A DNA stretch of 64,000 nucleotides from Oscillatoria sp. FACHB-1407 (GTDB lineage Bacteria; Cyanobacteriota; Cyanobacteriia; Elainellales; Elainellaceae), in the NCBI RefSeq assembly GCF_014697545.1, contig NZ_JACJSA010000002.1, forward strand, positions 580,762 to 644,761, given 5' to 3'. Below the pieces are notes generated by a model that worked only from the letters and a program-made list of their open reading frames with translations, ran no database searches and had not been told where the DNA came from. The first letter of the stretch is position 1. Every line of letters begins with the position of its first letter. Shown piece by piece: positions 16,751 through 25,361 of the stretch. The position numbers and the translations under genes are program-made.

Positions 16751-18436
16751 ATGCAATCCACTTCACTCAGTTTCGACAACTCGATCGCTAATTCATCACT
16801 TAACGCAGACAACTTCTTAACTCAACGCTCTGGTTGGACTGGGTCAGGTCTGACTCCACATCGTGTTGCTCAACGGACAACTTGTATCTGTGTCCAATGT
16901 GCCAACGGCAGTTCTTTTGTTCCGACGAGTACAGGCTCAACCGCTATTACCAAGCCATTAGAGATTAGTTGGGTCAACTCCTCAAACCTCAACTACATCG
17001 ATTCACTGGCCTTTGGAACCAAGTGGAACACCCCTACCATTACCTACAGTTTCTACAACAACGCTTTAAATGGTGCTTACTATGCAGATACAAAAGGGCT
17101 TTCCGAAGTCAGTGATACCACTAAAGCATTTATCCGCAACATTTTGGAAAACTACATTGAACCTTTCGTTAATGTTGATTTTGTGGAAGTTGCAGATACC
17201 GCTACCAGTCATGGACAAGTTCGCTACATGCTTTCTAATGATGCGGACTATGCTCATGCTTACTTTCCTTATCCAGGCATGAATCAAAGTGGAGATGTCC
17301 ACTTAGACCCTGACAATGACAACAACTTGACCGATGACGGGTGGCAAACTGGACCCGGTAGCTACGGGTTTGAAACATTGATCCATGAAACGTTGCACGC
17401 TTTAGGGCTGAAACACCCCGGTGACTACAACGGCAATGAGCAAGGCAGTACAGGTTTGGGGCCGTTTCTACCCCGGTGGGAAGATAACAACACCAACACG
17501 GTCATGACCTACAGTCCCAGCACTCACTATGCCGTTTCACTGATGCCCTATGACATTGCGGCTCTGCAATATCTCTATGGAGCCAGTTCTCTAAACGCAG
17601 GCAACACAGTCTACTCCTTCGATCGCGTCTCTGGTTACTCAGATGGCAGTCGTTATTGGGGCAGCAGCACTATCGATGTCAAACTCGCTCTGTGGGATGC
17701 AGGTGGTGTTGATACGCTGGATTTCTCGAAGTTGGCTGCTGATGCCAAAGGTTACGTTCTGGAGCTGACTGAAGGAGGAATGCTGACCACCAAAGCAGCC
17801 TACGACAACATGCCGTTCATCACCCCAGATGACACCAGTCGAACTGTTTATCGTACCTCGGCTTATGGAACAGCGATCGCCGACAACAGCATCATCGAAA
17901 ATGTCATCGGCACCTCTAGCGCAGATGACATCGTTGGTAATGCAGTTGCCAACCAAATTGAAGGCAACGGTGGCAACGACTGGATCGCAGGCGACAACGG
18001 CAAAGACAGCCTGTTTGGGGGCGATGGTCGGGATGAGTTGTTAGGCGACAACGGGAATGACATCCTAGTCGGTGGTAATGGGGGTGACATCATCAGCGGG
18101 GGTCGCGGTAGTGACATCATCTGGGGTGGTCAGGTTCCAGTTGGACAAACCTCGCTGGGTGGACGTGCCAAAGTGGTTGACTCCATCATCGATACGATGA
18201 CTGGTGGTGCAGGACGCGATGTCTTTGTGCTGGCTTCGGGTCGCCAATATGACCTGATTCGAGACTTCCAGGATGGGTTCGATCGCTTGCGGTTGTCAGC
18301 TGGTATTAGCCCCAGCCGAGTGCATGCCGTGCAACAGGGGCAAAATACCCTGGTGAAAGCAGGTAACGATGTGCTGGCAATCCTCACGGGAGTTCAAGCA
18401 AATCGGATCACAGCGGCAGATATTCAATTTGCGTAA
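16751..18436 (+). CDS. Serralysin-like secreted metalloprotease with RTX repeats
   Basis: This is a zinc metalloprotease of the M10B (serralysin) type, about 561 residues, probably exported by a type I system because it has no N-terminal signal. The zinc site HETLHALGLKHPG starts near residue 212 (HExxHxxGxxH), and a Met-turn-like segment follows (SLMPYDIAALQYLYG). Residues about 400-460 carry nonapeptide calcium-binding RTX repeats (GGNDWIAGDNGKDSL, GGDGRDELLGDNGND). The C-terminus has the usual TGGAGRDVFVL...IRDFQDGFDRL block. The ATG at 16751 follows GGAG with seven bases of spacing. An in-frame TTG at 16625 (also with a GGAAG) or ATG at 16643 would lengthen it by up to 42 residues. A small insertion element duplicates the stop-codon region. 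Confidence 0.92.
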   Translation: MQSTSLSFDNSIANSSLNADNFLTQRSGWTGSGLTPHRVAQRTTCICVQCANGSSFVPTSTGSTAITKPLEISWVNSSNLNYIDSLAFGTKWNTPTITYSFYNNALNGAYYADTKGLSEVSDTTKAFIRNILENYIEPFVNVDFVEVADTATSHGQVRYMLSNDADYAHAYFPYPGMNQSGDVHLDPDNDNNLTDDGWQTGPGSYGFETLIHETLHALGLKHPGDYNGNEQGSTGLGPFLPRWEDNNTNTVMTYSPSTHYAVSLMPYDIAALQYLYGASSLNAGNTVYSFDRVSGYSDGSRYWGSSTIDVKLALWDAGGVDTLDFSKLAADAKGYVLELTEGGMLTTKAAYDNMPFITPDDTSRTVYRTSAYGTAIADNSIIENVIGTSSADDIVGNAVANQIEGNGGNDWIAGDNGKDSLFGGDGRDELLGDNGNDILVGGNGGDIISGGRGSDIIWGGQVPVGQTSLGGRAKVVDSIIDTMTGGAGRDVFVLASGRQYDLIRDFQDGFDRLRLSAGISPSRVHAVQQGQNTLVKAGNDVLAILTGVQANRITAADIQFA

Positions 18437-18441
18437 TCTGC

Positions 18442-18576
18442 GGGCGTTGCTGAGCTTGAGGATGAATGAGTCGCGAGCAGGATGCTCGCACTGGTTTAAA
18501 CGATTCACCTGAAAGGAGTGTGAGCGTCTCGCTCATGTCTGTGTCAAAATAATCGTCCCTCTATTCAGCAACGCCC
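18442..18576. mobile_element. MITE-like insertion at the stop codon of the protease gene
   Basis: The 135-bp element has perfect 12-bp terminal inverted repeats GGGCGTTGCTGA. It is flanked by a 13-bp direct repeat, AATTTGCGTAATC, at 18426-18438 and 18577-18589. The left copy contains the last codons and the TAA stop of the protease gene. A few bases separate the left direct repeat from the inverted repeat, so the exact target duplication is uncertain. No protein is encoded. An internal piece (GTGAGCGTCTCGCTCA) recurs near 29413. Confidence 0.7.
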
Positions 18577-18597
18577 AATTTGCGTAATCCGTGCTCT

Positions 18598-18692
18598 CTA
18601 TAGCGATCCTAAATCGTTTGTGAAAGTGCCCGCCCTTTGGGCGGGCACTTTCACAAACAGCTTTTTTCACAAATCAAATAGGATTGCTATAG
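18598..18692. mobile_element. Small palindromic MITE with perfect 20-bp stem
   Basis: The 95-bp element is bounded by CTATAGCRATCCTA in inverted orientation. Inside, GTTTGTGAAAGTGCCCGCCC (18616-18635) and its exact complement (18639-18658) are separated by only three bases. Such elements are typical cyanobacterial miniature transposons and may also act as terminators for the protease gene. Confidence 0.75.
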
Positions 18693-18721
18693 CAACCGAA
18701 GGGTTACGATACACCTTTTCA

Positions 18722-18754
18722 AGATCTGCGACTTCTTAAAATCGCAGGTCTTTT
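18722..18754 (+). terminator. Hairpin with T run, rightward terminator
   Basis: AGATCTGCGA pairs with TCGCAGGTCT around a ten-base loop and is followed by TTTTT. It shares the GCGACTTCT core with the hairpin at 4700-4732. It lies seven bases beyond the end of the leftward regulator gene. Confidence 0.6.
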
Positions 18755-18760
18755 TGCTGA

Positions 18761-19552
18761 TTACCGCAGGGGCCACCACGATACTTTGTCACGGGTTGCG
18801 CTGTAGGTTTCCTTCATGCCTTCGGGGTCAATCACACGAATCGTATCGGCTGATGGGTCAGTGGTCTTTGCGGCTTCGGTTAAGCCAACGGTTTGCATCC
18901 CCTTGAGCACCTGTTCCACAGTGCGGTGATTGAGTTGACAGGCGCGGGCAATGAGATCAATGGGTAGGTCAAAGATGTAGGCTCCAGCTGCATCGGGTTG
19001 ATTACCCAACGTACGCTCCTGGTAGATCAAAGCCCGTAGCAGAGCCGCAACCGCTTGAGGGGGATAGGTGCTGCAATTTAGCAGATGATACTGAAATTTT
19101 TCTCGTAGCTCGAAGAGTAGATCGTAGCGATCGCGAAAAGTTTCGTTATTCTCATACAGCTTCTCCACCAGATCGACTGGCACCTTGACGACATTGGTGG
19201 TTTTATATGCCTCAACCTGACTGGGGAACGCCCGACCGACCAGCCCATAGCCAATGGGCAAGCTACGCATTCCAAAGCATCCACCGGGATAGCTGATGGC
19301 AATAATGCGATCGAGCGGGGCACTGCGTATGATAATCGGTCCACCGCTGAGAATCAGATATAGCCCATCGAGCCAGGTTTCAGGGCGAAAGGCAGTGTAA
19401 ATCAGCCGATTGGAGTAGAGTTTCTCTTGTTTCAGGCGGTCAATCGGCAAGTAATCCGCTAACCAGGCTTTGTCGAGGTCTTTGCAGAGGTAATTGTGCT
19501 CAATTAGCTGATCGAGCAAATCGGGAGACGATTTGTTGGCGGAACTTGCCAT
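18761..19552 (-). CDS. Crp/Fnr-family transcription regulator
   Basis: This 263-residue protein has an N-terminal cyclic-nucleotide-binding-like beta-barrel (about residues 40-150) and a C-terminal winged helix-turn-helix (about 185-250) in which IDLIARACQLNHRTVEQVLKGM is the recognition region, here at about 200-222. The barrel has a GGCFGMRSLPIG segment in the place of the phosphate-binding cassette but lacks the usual RXA arginine motif, so ligand binding is doubtful. I prefer the ATG at 19552 over a GTG at 19579 that would add nine residues; neither has a good ribosome site. No clear target operon lies next to it. Confidence 0.8.
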   Translation of the reverse strand: MASSANKSSPDLLDQLIEHNYLCKDLDKAWLADYLPIDRLKQEKLYSNRLIYTAFRPETWLDGLYLILSGGPIIIRSAPLDRIIAISYPGGCFGMRSLPIGYGLVGRAFPSQVEAYKTTNVVKVPVDLVEKLYENNETFRDRYDLLFELREKFQYHLLNCSTYPPQAVAALLRALIYQERTLGNQPDAAGAYIFDLPIDLIARACQLNHRTVEQVLKGMQTVGLTEAAKTTDPSADTIRVIDPEGMKETYSATRDKVSWWPLR

Positions 19553-20078
19553 AGTGAATGGTGGAATGGCTTTTCCCACACTCTACAGCAGGATTGCTCA
19601 CAGCGAATAGGGAGGGAGGGAGTAGAGGAGTGGGGAAGGAGAGTTATCCTCTTCTATTGCTCTCGCTATAAACAAATCCTATCGAAACCTTGTTCCCCGG
19701 CTTCTGCTCGGAAATGGAAGGCGAAGGCTTTACCTCTGGAGTAATTCAGTGTTTTAGAGCGATACATCTGACCCCTCCCAACCTTCCCTTGGCAAGGCTG
19801 TTAGGGGAGTGGCGGTTAAAACCGCCGCTACCAGAACAAAACCTGCCTACTCAGGTTCAGAACCTCAGTCCGCGTCGGCGGACTTCGTTCCAATAGCCGC
19901 GAATTCATTCACCGGGCTCAGTCCCGCTCTCTGCCATAGGAAATATTTAGACACCATCAAAATTCACTTTGTATTCAAGTTGACATAATTTAGAAATGAA
20001 TTGAAATACAAATTGAATTCATGTTCAGTACAATGAGCCGTATGTAATCTCCTTGGTAATGGATGTGGGGGTGAACCG
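19553..20078. promoter_or_regulatory. Gene-free stretch with dispersed repeat and AT-rich upstream region
   Basis: No gene is supported here. At 19863-19920 lies the second copy of the repeat found at 7210-7266. A GGCGGTTAAAACCGCC stem is near 19812. The last 130 bp before the cysteine dioxygenase gene are AT-rich. They contain TTGACA at 19980-19985, a possible -35 box, set inside an imperfect inverted repeat (TTGTATTCAA and TTGAAATACAA) that could be a regulator site. No convincing -10 box can be fixed. Confidence 0.45.
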
Positions 20079-20645
20079 ATGAATTTGGTCAGAACACGCT
20101 TAGATATTGAGGATTTCATTCTAGAAACGATGCGATCGCCCATCGATCGCCTCCAACTCAGTCAACTCCAGACTTGGGTTGCCGATTTAGACCTGAAAGA
20201 TGATCTGTTTCAGCAGCACATCGCGTTTTGCAATCAGGGCTATCGGCGGACGTTGGTTTGCCGTACTTCTCGCTTCGATATGCTGATTTTGTGTTGGAAG
20301 CCGGGGCAGAGCAGCACAATCCACGATCATGCAGACTCGCTAAATGTGACGCGGGTTTATCGCGGGGAATTGACCTCCAGATTGTTTGAGCAGGTCGATT
20401 CCCCTCAGGGGCGATGTTGCCCTGATCTTTCCGTTGCGGCAGTTCGGTTGCAGCGTGAGGAACGCCTACAACGGAATGCGCTCGCTACCGTCGATCGCCA
20501 CCAGATTCATCAGCTTGCCAATACCTCTGATGAAAATTTAGTGACGTTGCACATCTACGCTCGTCCTTTGAAGACCATTCAGATTTATTGCCCGCAGTCA
20601 GGGCACGTCAATCAAATGCCTGTGCAATACGACCTGGCAGCTTGA
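20079..20645 (+). CDS. Cysteine dioxygenase, type I
   Basis: This iron enzyme of the cupin fold oxidises cysteine to cysteine sulfinate. The protein is 188 residues. The first cupin motif gives H82 and H84 in TIHDHADS. The second gives H144 in IHQLANTS, followed by VTLHIYARPL, a strong match to the mammalian enzyme around its H140. The Cys that forms the Cys-Tyr crosslink in eukaryotes is absent (NVTR follows HDHADSL), as is common in bacterial members. The flavoprotein gene begins 42 bp downstream on the same strand, so the two probably form an operon in sulfur amino-acid turnover. The ATG start is well placed after GGGGGTGA. Confidence 0.92.
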   Translation: MNLVRTRLDIEDFILETMRSPIDRLQLSQLQTWVADLDLKDDLFQQHIAFCNQGYRRTLVCRTSRFDMLILCWKPGQSSTIHDHADSLNVTRVYRGELTSRLFEQVDSPQGRCCPDLSVAAVRLQREERLQRNALATVDRHQIHQLANTSDENLVTLHIYARPLKTIQIYCPQSGHVNQMPVQYDLAA

Positions 20646-20687
20646 TTAGACCGCATCGTGAGGCAGTGTAATTGAACAAGGAGTTTT

Positions 20688-22184
20688 ATGTCACAGCAAT
20701 CGACCCCCGCGATCGCCATTGTTGGTGGGGGTTTTAGCGGAGCGATGGTAGCGGTTCATCTGCTGCGCATGGCACGTCAACCCCTGACCATTTATCTGAT
20801 TGAGCCTCGTTCTACAGTTGGGTGTGGAGTTGCCTATAGCACGGCGTTGACCTGTCACTTAATGAACGTTCCGGCAGGTAAAATCAGTGCGTTTGCTGAC
20901 CAGCCCAACCACTTTTTGCAGTGGGCGCAGCAAATCTCCTCTATTGCCGGAAGCGTTTTAGCCATCACCGAACCCCTCAATGACCTCAATCCCCAAAGTT
21001 TTGTGCCGCGCAAACTGTATGGGCGTTACGTGCAAGCAGTCGTCGCAGAGGCAGAAGCAACGGCAGTGACCGGAGTCCGGTTGGAGCGAGTTACCGATGC
21101 AGCGATCGCGATTAAGCCGGGTGATCGCACCACCATCCTCTTGCAATCAGGAATCACCCTTCAAGTAGATCAGGTTGTCCTGGCATTGGGCAACTCTCCG
21201 CCACGTCACCTGGCGATCGCCAATTCATCTTTTTATCAGAGCGATCGCTACATTCATTCGGGTTGGTCTAACCTCCCTCATGCTCTGGCATCCGACGACC
21301 CGGTGGTATTGATTGGGTCAGGGTTAACGGCGGTGGATTGGGCGATCGCACTCCATCAACAGGGGCATCGCGGTACGATTCACTTAATTTCGCGTCGTGG
21401 ACTGTTGCCTCAACAGCACGCCTTGCCTCAATCCCATCCACTCTCGTCTTTGTCTCTGTTCAACCTTGATTCTCAAGCGACGGTGCGAACCTGCTTGCGG
21501 CGGGTGCGGCAAGCGGTTGTGGAAGCCATGGCTCAAGGAAAAGACTGGCGATCGGTGATAGATGGGCTGCGTCCGCTCACAAACTCGATCTGGCAGAGCC
21601 TATCTCCGGTTGAAAAACGCCGATTTTTGCGGCATCTGCGCTCCTATTGGGATACACACCGCCATCGCGTGGCTCCGGCGATCGCCCAAATTCTTGAGGA
21701 TATGCGGCGATCGGGACAGTTGCAGATTCATGCAGGACGAATTCAAGCGTTTCAGGAGTCGGCAACTGGCATAAATGTGAGCGTTCGTCAGCGGGGGAGC
21801 CAAGCGTCAACCCCTGTGAACGCTGCATGGGTTGTGAACTGTACCGGGTCAGAATGCGACTATCGCAAACTAAATCATCCCTTGATTCAGCAATTATTGC
21901 AGGATGGATTGGTGCAACCTGATGCCCTGGCGATCGGGCTGGAAACTGACTCAAATGGAGCTCTGATAGATGCAGATTGCAATCCTTCAACCTGGCTTTA
22001 TACGCTGGGTTCAACTCGTCGTGGTCAATTATGGGAAACAACTGCCATCCCTGAAATTCGGGAACAGGCGAGAGGGTTAGCAGCTACCTTACTCCGTTCC
22101 ATCCCAACGTTGGCAACGGTCACCTCATCGAAACTCACCGCTTCTATAGCCGTAGCCACATTTAATGGGGCGGAGGCGAGTTAG
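20688..22184 (+). CDS. FAD/NAD(P)-binding flavoprotein, NAD_binding_9-like
   Basis: This is a 498-residue flavoprotein. A dinucleotide-binding motif, VGGGFSGA, is at residues 12-19. A VGCGVAYST segment near 45-53 and LMNVPAGKISAF near 60-71 are typical of the FAD-NAD(P)-binding family related to HpnW-like or aspartate-hydroxylating flavoproteins. A second Rossmann motif (VLIGSGLTAVDWAIAL) lies near 205-220. It follows the cysteine dioxygenase gene by 42 bp and is preceded by AAGGAG, so it may oxidise a sulfur compound in the same pathway. The substrate is unknown. The last dozen residues are encoded by a dispersed repeat (see 22142-22224), so the C-terminus may have been altered by an insertion. 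Confidence 0.85.
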   Translation: MSQQSTPAIAIVGGGFSGAMVAVHLLRMARQPLTIYLIEPRSTVGCGVAYSTALTCHLMNVPAGKISAFADQPNHFLQWAQQISSIAGSVLAITEPLNDLNPQSFVPRKLYGRYVQAVVAEAEATAVTGVRLERVTDAAIAIKPGDRTTILLQSGITLQVDQVVLALGNSPPRHLAIANSSFYQSDRYIHSGWSNLPHALASDDPVVLIGSGLTAVDWAIALHQQGHRGTIHLISRRGLLPQQHALPQSHPLSSLSLFNLDSQATVRTCLRRVRQAVVEAMAQGKDWRSVIDGLRPLTNSIWQSLSPVEKRRFLRHLRSYWDTHRHRVAPAIAQILEDMRRSGQLQIHAGRIQAFQESATGINVSVRQRGSQASTPVNAAWVVNCTGSECDYRKLNHPLIQQLLQDGLVQPDALAIGLETDSNGALIDADCNPSTWLYTLGSTRRGQLWETTAIPEIREQARGLAATLLRSIPTLATVTSSKLTASIAVATFNGAEAS

Positions 22185-22224
22185 AGAGCTTCCCCAACAT
22201 GCGGGTTTGAGTCATTCCCGTTGC
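22142..22224 (+). repeat. Left copy of an 80-bp inverted repeat pair
   Basis: This sequence (TATAGCCGTA, then GGGCGGAGGCGAGT, then AGCTT and GGTTTGAGTCATT) matches the reverse complement of 23320-23393 over about 80 bp at roughly three-quarters identity. The pair encloses the ferredoxin gene and the truncated ABC ATPase. The copy begins inside the 3' end of the flavoprotein gene and supplies its stop codon. Confidence 0.75.
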
Positions 22225-22329
22225 CTTAAGCTTTCTGACCAAAGCTATATCAGGACGAAGTCTGTGGCAGCAGACTACCGGAAATCCAAGGGTTACTCAA
22301 CTACCAAAATCCTGATTCTAAATTCAGCA

Positions 22330-22447
22330 GGACTTACACCGTTAAGAATTGGGGAATGTAAGGGTTATGAAGACTTTTGTGTACACGGTAGCCTTTCAAG
22401 AGGGGCTAAGGGGGAATTAAAGGTTTAGGCTTCAAGTGTGTAAGTCC
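22330..22447. mobile_element. MITE-like element with GGACTTACAC ends
   Basis: GGACTTACAC at 22330-22339 and its complement GTGTAAGTCC at 22438-22447 bound a 118-bp non-coding element. A GTGTACACGGTAG end typical of the family at 5172-5387 lies inside it (about 22371-22384), which suggests one element inserted into or near another. Confidence 0.55.
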
Positions 22448-22455
22448 GATTCAGG

Positions 22456-22776
22456 TTACTCACTGATGAGCCTTAAAGGGATTGGGATAAAGTTCTTGCT
22501 GGTTTTCAACTCCCACTTCAAACTGGCAATCGCTGCGGGAGAGGCGATACAAAGCAAGACATATCCCTTTGCTGCCTGGGCAGGTTTTAAGGCAACCGCT
22601 CTGGATTGCTCAACTTCTCCTGATAACAATCGCGCCGCACAGGTGATACATGCCCCATAGCGACATCCTACGGGCAAGCGCAATCCAGCCGCTTCGATCG
22701 CCTCTAAAATGAACTGATCGTCTGCTACCTCTAATGTGAAGCGATCGCGGTTGATTAACTCAATTTTGTGTTTCAT
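22456..22776 (-). CDS. Plant-type [2Fe-2S] ferredoxin
   Basis: This is an electron carrier of 106 residues. The cluster ligands C38, C43, C46 and C76 are in the spacing Cx4Cx2C...C, with GCRYGACITCAARL around the first three. Residues 97-106 extend a little beyond the usual core. It is shorter in acidic residues than photosynthetic PetF, so it is more likely a specialised ferredoxin serving an oxygenase or similar enzyme. It lies alone on the minus strand within the segment bordered by the 80-bp inverted repeats. Its partner is unknown; the nearby flavoprotein is one candidate. Confidence 0.9.
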   Translation of the reverse strand: MKHKIELINRDRFTLEVADDQFILEAIEAAGLRLPVGCRYGACITCAARLLSGEVEQSRAVALKPAQAAKGYVLLCIASPAAIASLKWELKTSKNFIPIPLRLISE

Positions 22777-22876
22777 TTAACTTTAAATCTTCGGTGGGTG
22801 TAGCACTGAGCGCATGAACTCTCTACTCGTTTTTAAGCTATTGTTCACGTGCTGCACCACAACCTATCTCACTTAT

Positions 22877-23311
22877 TTTTCGCTGGGATTGCGTCACAAT
22901 ACCCGACAGCAGGGATTGTGGGCACTGCAACAGGTGGGATTGGGCGATCGCACCCGTGCCTGGATTACGCAACTGTCTGGGGGACAACGACAACGGGTTG
23001 CCCTGGCACGCGCTTTGGTGAGCCAACCCCGGTTGTTGCTGCTGGATGAGCCGCTCGGTACGCTGGATGCCCTCACTCGATTAGAGATGCAACAACTAAT
23101 TCAAACCCTCTGGCAAGAGCAGCAGTTCACCGCCATTCTGGTAACTCATAACGTAGAGGAAGCAGTCTTCCTAGCCGATCGCGTGATTGTTTTGAAAAAT
23201 GGTGGCATTGACCTGGATTTGCCGATTCCATTGCCCCGCCCTCGTCCTTTAGGTGGGACTGCTCTCGCCGAGCTAAAAACCCAGATCTTAGATCGCATTT
23301 TGAATGCGTAG
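22877..23311 (+). pseudogene. 5'-truncated ABC transporter ATPase, SsuB/NrtD type
   Basis: Only the second half of an ATP-binding subunit remains. Visible are the signature [15 protein letters not shown], Walker [17 protein letters not shown] and the switch [16 protein letters not shown], followed by a C-terminal tail like that of sulfonate or nitrate/taurine transporters ([12 protein letters not shown]). Walker A and the Q-loop are missing: similarity seems to start at about LGLRHNTRQ, and the residues before it in the 165-codon frame are not family-like. No permease or binding-protein gene is nearby. It is most likely a remnant of a sulfonate transporter operon that once accompanied the sulfur genes. 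A short protein could still be made from ATG 22814. Confidence 0.8.
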
Positions 23312-23319
23312 ACAGGCAA

Positions 23320-23393
23320 TGGCTCAAATCCTGATTCTGGGAAAGCTTCCTGACTCGCCTCCGCCCTATCACATGGGGTTACGGCTATAAGAG
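23320..23393 (-). repeat. Right copy of the 80-bp inverted repeat pair
   Basis: In reverse complement it matches 22142-22224 (TATAGCCGTA, GGGCGGAGGCGAGT, GATTTGAGCCATT). It starts just after the stop of the truncated ATPase gene. The paired copies delimit a segment of about 1.25 kb. Confidence 0.7.
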
Positions 23394-23547
23394 GAGGTCG
23401 GGAGGGGTTGCATGTGCCGTAGTTCCAATCTGATCATCCTGGCTCTCTGATGTCTTTTACTGGTGTCTCTTAACAGCCTCAGCAGCAGAGAGGATTACTC
23501 CTAACTCTCTGCTGTCTTTCCTCATCTCCAACCTGCTTCAAGCGAGA

Positions 23548-25122
23548 CTATTTCAATTTGGCGATCGCCCCCTTTTCCAACAGCAGTTTGTCGGTCAGCA
23601 AATCTCGAATGGTAGCCACCAGAACCCGTTCTTCGTTGACTTCAAATTTCACCGAGAGGCGATCGATCCCTGTCTGTCCAGGTGGGTCGAGGTGAGCGAT
23701 GCAAACTTCCTCTCGATTGCTTTCCAGCGATCGATAGGTTTCCAGGCGGTTGAGGCTGCTGCTGGTCATTCTGCCTTGGGCGTCGTAGCTAACTTCTGCC
23801 TGAGCGATATCTGCCACTTCGCCGATATCCAGACGAATCTCGTGCTGACCTGGAGTAGCAACCTGTAATGTCAGGGATTCAGCCCGCTGACAGGGATAGC
23901 GAGTGCCCCGCTCAAACAACGGAAAGTAAGAATAGGTGCGAGTGTAGGGTTCCCACAATCGAATGGCATAAGTGTGATGCAGATAGTCGTCAATATCAGC
24001 CAGTTGGGTCAGAGCCAGAGCACCGTGAGCGATCGCCTCAAAAGGTTTGTCAAACTTTACCCGTTGCCGCCCAAAGTAAGACAGCACCAACTGTTGCACC
24101 GCAGGCACCAAACAACTGCCACCGACGAGTAACACCTGCTCAATGTCAGATTTATGAATTCCCTTACTCAACGCGATCGCCAACACATCGTCTAATGCCT
24201 GTCGCAGGTGTTCGAGAAATTGCTGAGTTTCCAGAATTTCCTCTAGGCGATCGCGGCTAAAACTGATGTCATAAGCTGTAAAGGTTTCCTCATCGAGCCA
24301 ACTCTCTTTGGCTTCCGCTGCACCTGACAATCGGATTTTCAGGCGTTCGGCGATCGCCAACAAGTTCTGCCAACCCACCGCCCCAACGACTGCTCGCGAT
24401 GACCCAATCTGCCTTAGATAGTCCTCCACAATCCACTGGTCAATATCTTCACCACCGACATAGGCATCTGACTTTGCCAGCACCTCCGCCTGTTGTACCC
24501 TATCACTTCCAGTGGTAGCAGCAGTGCGAACCAGGCTCAAATCCAGCGTGCCTCCACCCCAGTCAACCACTAGCACTAGTGACCCCGGATGCTGCACGGC
24601 ATAGCCCAATGCTGCTGCTGTAGACTCATCTATCAGGCGCACCTCTGGGATGCCCAGTGTTTCGGCAACCTGGCGAAACCAATCCAGATACCGCTCAAAA
24701 GCTCCCACTGGAATCGTGAAAATCACCTGCGATGGGGCGATCGCCTGTTGTTGGATTTGTTCCCACAAGTGTTGCAGAAACCGCTCTGAAACAGTCTCTA
24801 CAGTGTAGGTCTGGTCGTCCAGATAGCGAGGTGGTGGTTGAAAATCTGCTACTAAATCGCGCTTAAAGGCTTTGAACAGGCGATCGGGCTGAGCCAACCC
24901 CAACCGTTGCGATCGCACCTGTTCACCGAATGCCCACTGGTCGCCTTTGACAAACACCAACGACGGCACTACAGGAATCTCCTGTACTTCTCCCTTTGCA
25001 TTAGTTAATTTGAACAGCCGAGAGATGCCCGGAAACCGCAGCGTTTTGGGCTGTTGGGTGTCGGGTTCCAACAGGCTAACGACTGTGTTGCTGGTGCCGA
25101 AGTCAATGGCGATCGCAGTCAT
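23548..25122 (-). CDS. Hsp70 family chaperone, DnaK-like
   Basis: This is a 524-residue Hsp70-family protein, shorter than DnaK (about 630) and with a divergent C-terminal half. The ATPase domain carries the phosphate-1 motif IAIDFGTSNTVV (residues 4-15), VVDWGGGTLDLSLV near 190-203 and LLVGGSCLVPAVQQ near 345-358. The substrate-binding region is reduced and the helical lid is short or missing. Upstream on the same strand, beyond about 240 bp of heptamer repeats, are a GrpE-like protein and a DUF2997 protein. This suggests a dedicated chaperone module rather than the housekeeping DnaK. Confidence 0.92.
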   Translation of the reverse strand: MTAIAIDFGTSNTVVSLLEPDTQQPKTLRFPGISRLFKLTNAKGEVQEIPVVPSLVFVKGDQWAFGEQVRSQRLGLAQPDRLFKAFKRDLVADFQPPPRYLDDQTYTVETVSERFLQHLWEQIQQQAIAPSQVIFTIPVGAFERYLDWFRQVAETLGIPEVRLIDESTAAALGYAVQHPGSLVLVVDWGGGTLDLSLVRTAATTGSDRVQQAEVLAKSDAYVGGEDIDQWIVEDYLRQIGSSRAVVGAVGWQNLLAIAERLKIRLSGAAEAKESWLDEETFTAYDISFSRDRLEEILETQQFLEHLRQALDDVLAIALSKGIHKSDIEQVLLVGGSCLVPAVQQLVLSYFGRQRVKFDKPFEAIAHGALALTQLADIDDYLHHTYAIRLWEPYTRTYSYFPLFERGTRYPCQRAESLTLQVATPGQHEIRLDIGEVADIAQAEVSYDAQGRMTSSSLNRLETYRSLESNREEVCIAHLDPPGQTGIDRLSVKFEVNEERVLVATIRDLLTDKLLLEKGAIAKLK

Positions 25123-25126
25123 GAGG

Positions 25127-25356
25127 AGGGGAGTGGGGAGTAGGGAATGGGGAGTGGGGAGTGAAGGAATAGGGGAGTGGGGAATGGGGGAGTCAATAAA
25201 GTTTTAAGTTGGCTGAGATTGAGCACCCGCAACCATTAACCATTAACCACTGACTATTGACCATTAACCATTGACCATTAACCATTAACCATTGACCATT
25301 AACCATTAACCATTGACTATTAACCACTGACCATTGACCATTGACCATTGACCACT
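25127..25356. repeat. Degenerate heptamer arrays (GGGAGTG and CCATTAA types)
   Basis: The first part repeats GGAGTGGGGAATGG-type units. The second, from about 25235, repeats CCATTAA and CCATTGA heptamers many times with scattered changes. Similar arrays lie at 27221-27348, 29227-29345, 38482-38612, 40538-40705 and 53970-54055, always between genes. They match the short tandemly repeated sequences described in cyanobacteria. Confidence 0.85.
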
Positions 25357-25361
25357 AACCT

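Noticed and set aside
19690..19896. 68-codon frame on the plus strand
   Set aside because: It runs through a dispersed repeat and a GC stem and has no ribosome site or family features.
22165..22428. 87-codon frame after the flavoprotein gene
   Set aside because: It spans two repeat elements and has no protein-like composition.
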